From positions 1-6,756 of the forward strand of contig CAYYQW010000132.1 in assembly GCA_964472505.1 (NCBI GenBank): a stretch of DNA of 6,756 nt, in the 5' to 3' direction. Source of the stretch: JAYEIA01 sp964472505. Its GTDB lineage: Bacteria > Bacteroidota > Bacteroidia > Bacteroidales > JAADGE01. Shown here one piece after another: positions 1-4,605 of the stretch; position 1 is the stretch's first letter; each line of letters opens with the position of its first letter. The position numbers and the translations under genes were made by a program. The notes below the pieces were generated by a model. That model did not search any database, had not been told where the DNA came from, and was given only the letters and a program-made list of their open reading frames with translations.

Positions 1-130
1 TTTCGGTAAAAGCCAAATCTTTGGCATTTCTGCCCGAAAAATGGGCTTGCCAATCACCAATCGCATCTTGGGAAAAGCTGATGGCGGAGGATAAGAGCAA
101 AAACAATATACTCAGTCGAATTTTTTTCAC
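1..130 (-). CDS. Secreted protein, probable PorZ-like (type IX secretion), 5' end only
   Basis: This is the first 43 codons of a gene that leaves the window at its left edge. The frame opens with GTG at 130; an in-frame TAA lies 7 codons further upstream, so only GTG, or a rare ATT two codons before it, can be the start. The product begins with Lys-Lys-Ile-Arg, a hydrophobic stretch (ILFLLLSSAIS) and SFSQ, which is a clear signal peptide, with cleavage likely just after the Gln. The mature end, IGDWQAHFSGRNAKDLAF, resembles the opening of PorZ-type beta-propeller proteins (IGxWxxH followed by a blade). PorZ is a surface component of the Bacteroidota type IX secretion attachment complex. The secreted character is seen directly. 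The PorZ assignment rests on a short stretch recognised from memory, and another propeller protein is possible. It lies 130 bp downstream of the restriction-like gene on the same strand. I see no exact -7 box in that gap. Confidence 0.6.
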   Translation of the reverse strand, partial: MKKIRLSILFLLLSSAISFSQDAIGDWQAHFSGRNAKDLAFTE

Positions 131-260
131 GAGAATAAAATATTTAAATTAAACTGTTTCACCGAATTTATCACAATAATTCCAAATGTGGCGATATTTT
201 GAAAGATTTATCTAAGCAAAATGCTTCAAAAGCTGTCGAATAGAAGCTTGTTTTAAGCTA

Positions 261-2324
261 TTAATCATTATTGCTGTCTGCATATTTGATTATTAATTCA
301 TCTTCAAAACCAAAAATAGTTAATGCTTGTTTTATTCTGTCAAATTTTGCATTACTTCCAAGATTACTTTCAATAAAATATGTTTCTGAAATTTCCGTAG
401 ATTGTCTTAATTCATCTGGATTTTTAGTTATCCCAATGCGTGTACCAATTTCTGATGTGAAAAATATTTCAGGATTTACATCAAATAGTTGGCTGAAAAT
501 TTCAACATATAATTTGGAAATTTGGTTTGTTTCGATTTTTTGGTTAAAGAAAATGGCATATTCAAGTTTTTTGTTTTTAGGTGATTCGGCATTAAATATG
601 TTTTCTTCTTCCGATACGTTTTCTTCATCAATCACTATGTCAGGCTGTTCCCATATTCGTAAAAACCGCTCTGCAATTAAGTTAAATCGGGTTTCAATTT
701 CTTTTCTATCCCATTTTTCAATTCCGGCTAAATATTTATTAAGCCAAAGCTTGCTGTCTTTGTATCCTGCATTGGGTAAATCACGTTTTTCCTTAAAGGT
801 TTTATTTCCTAATTTCCCGTTATGACCTGAAAGTGTAAGGTTGCTAATTGTATTTAAGTAATTCTCTTTGATGAAATTATACTCTTCGTTGCCTAATTCA
901 ATTTTCCATTTAGCATTGGGATTTTGCGGAAAAATATGTTCAATTGTTATATCCGGGTTACCGGATATGATTACCGTTTCTTTGTTATCAAAATTTTCAA
1001 GACGCTCCAAAAAATACATTCTGTTTTTTGATCGGATATTATACACATCTTTTTCTTTGAGCGCATTAATAACTTCTGTATTTCTCGGAAAACGGCTATT
1101 GCCTGATAGTTTCATAAAAGCTGATTCAACAGATTTAAGATAATTGTTTAAATTAACTTTATCATAAAAAGTCATAAATATTTTATTGCGGCTTTCAGTT
1201 CCAAAGCCCAATATAAACCTACGCCATGCAAAAGATTGTATTAATTCAAGAATGGCAACAAAATCCTTTTTTGTTATTATTTCGTTATCATAATCTTCAT
1301 AAACTTTTACTAAAAAGGGATAGGAAACATTTATTTCTATTTTTTTTATGTATTCTAATTGGGTTCGGATTTCATTATCGTCTTCATTAACCGGATTTAA
1401 TATCTTATTGTAGAATTTCACTAATGATTTTATTTCCTTTAAATCAATTTCAAGTTGTTCTTCTGTTGAGAAAGGATATTTTTCTTTAAATGTTTGATAA
1501 ACTTTACTTTTATTGGGTATGTTTTTGGTTTTGAGAGTTAAAAAATCACGAAAAAACTCGGATACTTTACTTTTATTCGTTTGTTCATCTTTAGCATTTT
1601 TTTCAATTATGTCCCAATATTTTTTATAAATTTTATCTTGTGTTCTTCGTGGCAGCCCCATTAAAATGTAGTTACGTATTAAATCTGCTTGTGTTAGTTC
1701 CAAACCAGTTGAATTTAGACTTTCAAAAATACGTTGAGGGTTGTCTTTTTGTTTATCAAGTGCTATATCGACGAAAATCAATTTTGATAAGCCATGTAAA
1801 ACATCCTGATAATTATTTTCATTGATTACAGATTTAAAATAATTATAATTATCAATTATTCGCGAATAACCTTTATATACATCATTTTCATCGGCTTGCA
1901 TAATAAATTTTATAGCACGGTCATTATCTTCGGTTGGTTTTAGTTTTAATTTTTCTTCTTCAGGTGCAAATTCATTTATCAAGTACATTTTTTGGATCTT
2001 GTTTTCCAACAGTTTATCTTCTATCTTTTGAGCCAACTTGTAAATTGCTGTATAAATTAAGGTGACTGTGGTTAATCGTTGTTGTCCGTCAATAATTGTT
2101 AATTCTGTTAGCCCTGATGCTGTGTAAACATCATCGTGCAAATAGACAACACTGCCTATAAAATGAGCCGGAATTTTTTTATTTCTGCCAACTTCAAAAA
2201 TATCATACAACAATTGCATACATTGGGCTTTTTCCCAATTATAATTTCTTTGATAAACAGGAATTGCAAATGTTGTTTCATTCGTTGCTAAAAACTTATC
2301 TAATTTTGTTTCGTTTGCTTTCAT
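261..2324 (-). CDS. DUF262 + DUF1524 protein, single-chain GmrSD-like (probable type IV restriction enzyme)
   Basis: The 687-residue protein combines the two halves of GmrSD-type modification-dependent restriction enzymes. The N-terminal DUF262 (GmrS-like, ParB/Srx-fold nucleotidase) part shows IPVYQRNYNW at 21-30, the signature DGQQRLTT at 79-86, and FESLNSTGLELTQADLIRNY at 200-219. The C-terminal DUF1524 (GmrD-like, HNH/beta-beta-alpha-metal nuclease) part shows EHIFPQ with His463, then NLTLSGHNGKLGNKTF-KEK at 495-513, giving the expected His, Asn, Asn and Lys. No catalytic residue looks missing, so it is probably active. Characterised relatives cut phage DNA with modified (for example glucosylated) cytosines using NTP; the specificity of this one cannot be read. 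Residues 588-687, after an acidic Glu-rich linker, form an extra domain I cannot name. The ATG at 2324 fits the usual DUF262 N-terminus. No partner gene is needed or seen. The gene looks more A+T-rich than rdgB beside it, suggesting transfer. A promoter-like box and inverted repeat lie just upstream. Confidence 0.9.
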   Translation of the reverse strand: MKANETKLDKFLATNETTFAIPVYQRNYNWEKAQCMQLLYDIFEVGRNKKIPAHFIGSVVYLHDDVYTASGLTELTIIDGQQRLTTVTLIYTAIYKLAQKIEDKLLENKIQKMYLINEFAPEEEKLKLKPTEDNDRAIKFIMQADENDVYKGYSRIIDNYNYFKSVINENNYQDVLHGLSKLIFVDIALDKQKDNPQRIFESLNSTGLELTQADLIRNYILMGLPRRTQDKIYKKYWDIIEKNAKDEQTNKSKVSEFFRDFLTLKTKNIPNKSKVYQTFKEKYPFSTEEQLEIDLKEIKSLVKFYNKILNPVNEDDNEIRTQLEYIKKIEINVSYPFLVKVYEDYDNEIITKKDFVAILELIQSFAWRRFILGFGTESRNKIFMTFYDKVNLNNYLKSVESAFMKLSGNSRFPRNTEVINALKEKDVYNIRSKNRMYFLERLENFDNKETVIISGNPDITIEHIFPQNPNAKWKIELGNEEYNFIKENYLNTISNLTLSGHNGKLGNKTFKEKRDLPNAGYKDSKLWLNKYLAGIEKWDRKEIETRFNLIAERFLRIWEQPDIVIDEENVSEEENIFNAESPKNKKLEYAIFFNQKIETNQISKLYVEIFSQLFDVNPEIFFTSEIGTRIGITKNPDELRQSTEISETYFIESNLGSNAKFDRIKQALTIFGFEDELIIKYADSNND

Positions 2325-2351
2325 ATAATTTGTGTTGTTAAGTTGGATATA

Positions 2352-2383
2352 TCACAAAAATAATTATTTATAATCTTTTGTGA
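2352..2383. repeat. Perfect 8-bp inverted repeat over the promoter region of the GmrSD-like gene (operator candidate)
   Basis: The arms TCACAAAA (2352-2359) and TTTTGTGA (2376-2383) are exact reverse complements separated by a 16-bp A+T-rich spacer. The centres of the arms are 24 bp apart, a little over two helical turns, which suits a dimeric DNA-binding protein. The left arm overlaps the candidate -7 box. It could instead be a weak terminator for rdgB, but the stem is A-U-rich with a 16-nt loop and no U-tract follows, so an operator fits better. Confidence 0.45.
2355..2362 (-). promoter_or_regulatory. Candidate -7 promoter box for the GmrSD-like gene
   Basis: On the minus strand this reads TATTTTTG, an exact match to the Bacteroidota -7 consensus TAnnTTTG. 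It would place the transcript start about 25 nt before the ATG at 2324. No clear TTG is visible at the usual -33 spacing, so the call rests on one element in an A+T-rich gap. The box lies inside the left arm and spacer of the inverted repeat at 2352-2383. Confidence 0.4.
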
Positions 2384-2434
2384 GTAACACAGATGAATTT
2401 TCATTCTTATATTTTTGTTGAGTCGAGCGGGCAG

Positions 2435-3016
2435 TTATTTTTGTTTTTCAAGAAAATCGGCTAATTTTTGAACAGCCAGAGCACGGTGGCTGATGCGGTT
2501 TTTTTCTTCGGAATCCAGTTCGGCAAAGCTTTTATCATAGTTATCGGGAATAAAAACCGGATCGTAACCAAAACCCGAATCCCCTTTGGGCGCTTCGGCA
2601 ATATGTCCGTTGATAATTCCTTCGAAGGTATATTCTTTGTCTTTGAAGATGAGAGCTATAACGGTTTTAAAACGGGCTTTGCGATTGGTTTTGCCTTTGA
2701 GTTCCTTTAAAAGTTTGTTCACATTGGCGGTATCATCTTTTGATTCTCCCGCATAGCGCGCCGAGTGTACGCCCGGAGCTCCGTTTAAAGCTTCGACTTC
2801 CAGCCCGGTATCATCGGCAAAGCAATTGGTTTTAATGCGTTCATATAAGAATTGAGCTTTTTGTAAAGCATTGCCTTCAATGGTATCTTGAGTTTCGGGT
2901 ATTTCGCCCAAAAAGTTTATTTCGCGCAGGCCTTTTATATTATAGTCTTCTCCGGTAATTTGTTGAACTTCTTTGAGTTTATTAATGTTGGTGCTTGCAA
3001 AAAGTAAAGTTTTCAT
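2435..3016 (-). CDS. rdgB: RdgB/HAM1 family XTP/dITP (non-canonical purine NTP) pyrophosphatase
   Basis: This cytosolic house-cleaning enzyme hydrolyses dITP, XTP and ITP to the monophosphate and pyrophosphate, keeping deaminated purines out of DNA and RNA. At 193 residues it has the normal family length. The nucleotide-binding N-terminal motif is ASTNINKLKEV (7-17, with Asn10 and Lys13). The catalytic/metal segment is FADDTGLEVEALNGAPGVHSARYAG (66-90, with Asp68 and Asp69). The base-recognition segment is GFGYDPVF (138-145), and SHRA (166-169) supplies the conserved Ser-His-Arg. All expected motifs are present. The ATG at 3016 gives the standard MKTLLFASTN start. It lies 85 bp downstream of higA and 110 bp upstream of the GmrSD-like gene, on the same strand; the gaps suggest separate transcription rather than a tight operon. 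A one-mismatch -7 box (CACATTTG, minus strand, 3045-3052) lies about 30 bp upstream, without a visible -33 element. Confidence 0.96.
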   Translation of the reverse strand: MKTLLFASTNINKLKEVQQITGEDYNIKGLREINFLGEIPETQDTIEGNALQKAQFLYERIKTNCFADDTGLEVEALNGAPGVHSARYAGESKDDTANVNKLLKELKGKTNRKARFKTVIALIFKDKEYTFEGIINGHIAEAPKGDSGFGYDPVFIPDNYDKSFAELDSEEKNRISHRALAVQKLADFLEKQK

Positions 3017-3101
3017 AATGTTTTGAAGTAATTATGTGTTTATGCAAATGTGACAGTTTATAACGAAAGCGGAATTGTTATACGGGTTGTGATTTTTTTA
3101 G

Positions 3102-3452
3102 CTACGCTAACAGGATTTCTGCCGGTATTTTTAATTCTTTATAGAGTGTCTTTATCATGCTTAGTGTCAGTTTTCTTTTTCTGTTAAGAATCTCACTCAC
3201 TCTGCTTTGACTCCCCAAATATTTCACCATATCCGAATTTGTCATTTCCATTTGTTCCATACGAAATTTAATTGCATCAATAGGGTCAGGCGGCGCAATG
3301 GGATAATGTTTCATCTCGTATGCTTCAACTAAAGTTGCAAGCAAATCTAATTCATCGCCCTCGGGCGTATCTTTTTTTACCCCCCACAATGCTTCAATTC
3401 TCTTTATGGCAGTATTATAATCTTGCTCTGTTTTAATTGGTCGTATTTCCAT
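3102..3452 (-). CDS. higA: HigA-type antitoxin with C-terminal XRE helix-turn-helix domain
   Basis: The 116-residue protein begins MEIRPIKTEQDYNTAIKRIE, the typical opening of HigA antitoxins paired with HigB/RelE-like toxins. An acidic middle (DTPEGDELDLLATLVEAYE, 28-46) leads to PPDPIDAIKFRMEQM, and a Cro/C1-type helix-turn-helix follows at about 56-110, with MVKYLGSQSRVSEILNRKRK (75-94) as the scanning and recognition helices. HigA neutralises HigB by direct binding and usually represses its own operon. The open frame can be extended to a TTG at 3458 overlapping higB, but the ATG at 3452 gives the family-standard N-terminus and lies 2 bp after the higB stop, so the two genes are almost certainly translationally coupled. 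The toxin-before-antitoxin order is the normal higBA order. No terminator is seen before rdgB. Confidence 0.93.
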   Translation of the reverse strand: MEIRPIKTEQDYNTAIKRIEALWGVKKDTPEGDELDLLATLVEAYEMKHYPIAPPDPIDAIKFRMEQMEMTNSDMVKYLGSQSRVSEILNRKRKLTLSMIKTLYKELKIPAEILLA

Positions 3453-3454
3453 AA

Positions 3455-3754
3455 TCAAATCGTTTTAACATCAATTTTATCGTACTGTTTATGAGTTCCT
3501 ATAAACCTTATGAAAATTATTTGAAATTCATAATCAATTGCAACTATTAATCTGTAATCATTGCCTTTTATGTTGAAAACCACTCTTCCGTCTCCAACAA
3601 TGCTTGCATTTTTATACTGTTTTTTCAGGTCATTTGAGTTTTTCCAATCGGCTCTTTTGACATCATAATACCATGCTCTCAATGATCTTTCGGAGTCGGA
3701 GTATTCGAGCCTTTCAAAAAACTCCATAGGCGTTCTGAATGCAATGATTCTCAT
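3455..3754 (-). CDS. higB: HigB-type toxin, RelE-superfamily mRNA interferase
   Basis: The 99-residue protein belongs to the HigB toxin family of ribosome-associated mRNA interferases. Visible hallmarks are MRIIAFRTPMEFFERL at the start, LRAWYYDVKRADWKNSNDLK (25-44), then DGRVVFNIKGNDYRLIVAIDY (55-75) and IIFIRFIGTHKQYDKID (79-95), which form the core beta-sheet with the late conserved His and Tyr. It probably cleaves translated mRNA when HigA is lost, slowing growth; in other hosts such pairs act in stress response, element stability or phage exclusion. The frame can be extended five codons to a TTG at 3769. That start would begin upstream of the likely transcription start and adds non-family residues (YICN), so the ATG at 3754 is used. 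It heads the two-gene higBA operon; an exact -7 box lies only 4 bp upstream. It reads as intact. Confidence 0.93.
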   Translation of the reverse strand: MRIIAFRTPMEFFERLEYSDSERSLRAWYYDVKRADWKNSNDLKKQYKNASIVGDGRVVFNIKGNDYRLIVAIDYEFQIIFIRFIGTHKQYDKIDVKTI

Positions 3755-3758
3755 ATTG

Positions 3759-3766
3759 CAAATATA
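3759..3766 (-). promoter_or_regulatory. -7 promoter box of the higBA operon
   Basis: On the minus strand this reads TATATTTG, an exact TAnnTTTG match, followed by CAAT and then the higB ATG at 3754. With the usual 4-6 nt from box to start, transcription should begin at or within a base or two of the ATG. No TTG is visible at -33; the direct repeat at 3783-3815 occupies that zone instead. Confidence 0.65.
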
Positions 3767-3782
3767 CAAAAAATAATTAGCG

Positions 3783-3815
3783 TTTCCCGATTTGGGATAT
3801 TTTATTTTCCCGATT
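3783..3815. repeat. 10-bp direct repeat upstream of higBA (operator or activator site candidate)
   Basis: TTTCCCGATT occurs exactly at 3783-3792 and 3806-3815, 23 bp start to start, about two helical turns. A GGGA between them (3794-3797) can pair with either TCCC, so the site also has partial dyad symmetry. The near copy begins 17 bp upstream of the higB -7 box, in the -33 zone, where HigA or another factor could control access of RNA polymerase. Binding is inferred from position only. Confidence 0.45.
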
Positions 3816-3914
3816 ACTTCGCTCGTAAAATTGTGAGTTGATGTTTATAAACGGCAGAATAATTTTTCCGGTACAATATTTGAGTTTATATTAGCAAACA
3901 GAAAATATAGACCA

Positions 3915-4370
3915 ATGAAAATACCTGTTACAGCATTAGTATTAGCGTTATTTTTTAATTTCATAAGCACAGAGATTATGGGACAATCGGTAATTAAACC
4001 CGTACATGCCTATTGGCAAGCCGACGGTAAGTCCGTATCATTGAGTAAAGGATATAACGACGGAATTACAAAGCCGGAAAAACTTGCTTTTGCAATGTTT
4101 TTCGACCGAAACGCATTAAGCAAGTATTCCAAATCGGATTTAACCTTTGAGTTTACTTGGTTTCACTATTACAGCACACAAAAAGAATATATGGATTCAT
4201 ACACGGTGCAATACAGCCAAAGCAATGTGTCCGACAATAATAAATATGTTATACGCTCGGAAAGAGAAAATATTTTGAGCGGCTGGTGGGAAGTTCGTGT
4301 AAAAGCACGCTATGACGGTAAGGAAGTTTTCTTTAACGGGATGAACAAATTTCAGATTCATGTAAACTAA
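3915..4370 (+). CDS. Small secreted protein of unknown function
   Basis: I do not recognise a named family for this 151-residue protein. Residues 1-24 are a signal peptide (MKIPVTALVLALFFNF, then STEIMGQ) with cleavage likely after the Gln; there is no lipobox Cys, so it should be a soluble periplasmic or exported protein. The mature part alternates short hydrophobic and polar stretches, as expected for a beta-sandwich: LAFAMFFDR (57-65), LTFEFTWFHYYST (76-88), YTVQYSQS (96-103), YVIRSE (111-116), GWWEVRVKARYDGKEVFF (123-140), NKFQIHV (144-150). The GWWEVxVxxxxDGK...FxIxV ending resembles Ig-like periplasmic domains of Bacteroidota, but this is only a fold-level guess. No type IX secretion C-terminal signal is visible. 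The gene is divergent from higBA across 160 bp, stands alone, and is closed by its own terminator. Its promoter is unclear: one-mismatch boxes occur at 3875-3882 and 3887-3894. Confidence 0.8.
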   Translation: MKIPVTALVLALFFNFISTEIMGQSVIKPVHAYWQADGKSVSLSKGYNDGITKPEKLAFAMFFDRNALSKYSKSDLTFEFTWFHYYSTQKEYMDSYTVQYSQSNVSDNNKYVIRSERENILSGWWEVRVKARYDGKEVFFNGMNKFQIHVN

Positions 4371-4386
4371 GAAAGCTACACACTTA

Positions 4387-4427
4387 TTAAATCCGTCCGA
4401 CTGCTTTAAGCGGCCGGACGGGTTTAA
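4387..4427 (+). terminator. Strong hairpin terminator after the secreted-protein gene
   Basis: TTAAATCCGTCCG (4387-4399) pairs with CGGACGGGTTTAA (4415-4427) over 13 bp with a single T-G wobble. Beyond an A/C mismatch, the inner CTGCT/AGCGG arm closes a TTA loop (4406-4408). The 3' arm ends in TTTAA followed by TATATT rather than a clean T run. It begins 17 bp after the stop at 4370. Confidence 0.82.
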
Positions 4428-4431
4428 TATA

Positions 4432-4521
4432 TTAACGGATTTTAGTAATGCACGAAATTCCGTAAATGATAAGAACTGTCTCCGTTAAACCTTTTCCAAA
4501 GCTTGGAACTTTAGAAAAGTT
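4432..4521 (+). other. Hairpin-rich leader region between two terminators (possible attenuator or small RNA)
   Basis: This stretch has more potential pairing than its length should give. TTAACGGA (4432-4439) is an exact reverse complement of TCCGTTAA (4481-4488), closing a 41-nt interior. CTTTTCCAAAG (4491-4501) pairs with CTTTAGAAAAG (4509-4519) with one mismatch and a 7-nt loop. AACTTT (4507-4512) can alternatively pair with AAAGTT (4516-4521). The same AAAGTT can pair with a second AACTTT at 4537-4542, inside the following terminator stem, which would be a way to open it. A 21-codon open frame (ATG 4466, stop 4529-4531) ends exactly at the base of that stem. No exact -7 box is seen here. 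Whether it is the leader of the membrane-protein gene, a small RNA or an old palindromic repeat cannot be decided from sequence. Confidence 0.4.
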
Positions 4522-4530
4522 GCTTACTTA

Positions 4531-4573
4531 ATCAAAAACTTTGCAGTATATGCGAAGTTTTTGATTTTTTTTT
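4531..4573 (+). terminator. Textbook intrinsic terminator just before the membrane-protein gene
   Basis: ATCAAAAACTTTGCA (4531-4545) pairs with TGCGAAGTTTTTGAT (4551-4565) over 15 bp with one wobble and a GTATA loop. The stem runs into T4565 and then eight more Ts to 4573. It is the best-formed terminator in the window, yet no gene ends directly before it: the last plus-strand gene already has a terminator more than 100 bp upstream. That makes it either a leader attenuator for 4606 or the end of a small RNA. Confidence 0.85.
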
Positions 4574-4574
4574 G

Positions 4575-4582
4575 CAAATTTG
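4575..4582 (+). promoter_or_regulatory. Weak -7-like box between terminator and membrane-protein start
   Basis: CAAATTTG differs from TAnnTTTG at one position and would give a leader of roughly 20 nt to the ATG at 4606. No TTG at the right spacing is visible, since the upstream bases belong to the terminator stem. It is the only candidate allowing the gene its own promoter downstream of the terminator. Confidence 0.25.
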
Positions 4583-4605
4583 TAAACCGCTCTTCACTAA
4601 AAAAA

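Noticed and set aside
215..258. Small hairpins (AAGCA-AAA-TGCTT and AGCTT-GTTTT-AAGCT) after the GmrSD-like gene as terminators
   Set aside because: The stems are only 5 bp and no U-tract follows on the minus strand.
3045..3052. CACATTTG box upstream of rdgB as a firm promoter
   Set aside because: It has one mismatch to TAnnTTTG and no TTG at the -33 spacing; it is mentioned under rdgB only as a weak candidate.
3098..3110. Short hairpin TTAGC-TAC-GCTAA at the higA stop as a terminator
   Set aside because: The T run is on the wrong side: for the minus-strand transcript the hairpin is followed by As, not Us, and the stem is only 5 bp.
3453..3458. TTG start for higA overlapping higB by 4 bp
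   Set aside because: ATG 3452 yields the standard MEIRPIKTE opening, two codons later.
3755..3769. TTG start for higB (104-residue version)
   Set aside because: It would begin upstream of the likely transcript start and adds residues not seen in the family; ATG 3754 gives the usual MRIIAF opening.
4561..4605. TTG start for the membrane protein adding 15 residues
   Set aside because: The TTG lies inside the 3' arm of the terminator hairpin and the added residues are encoded partly by its U-tract.
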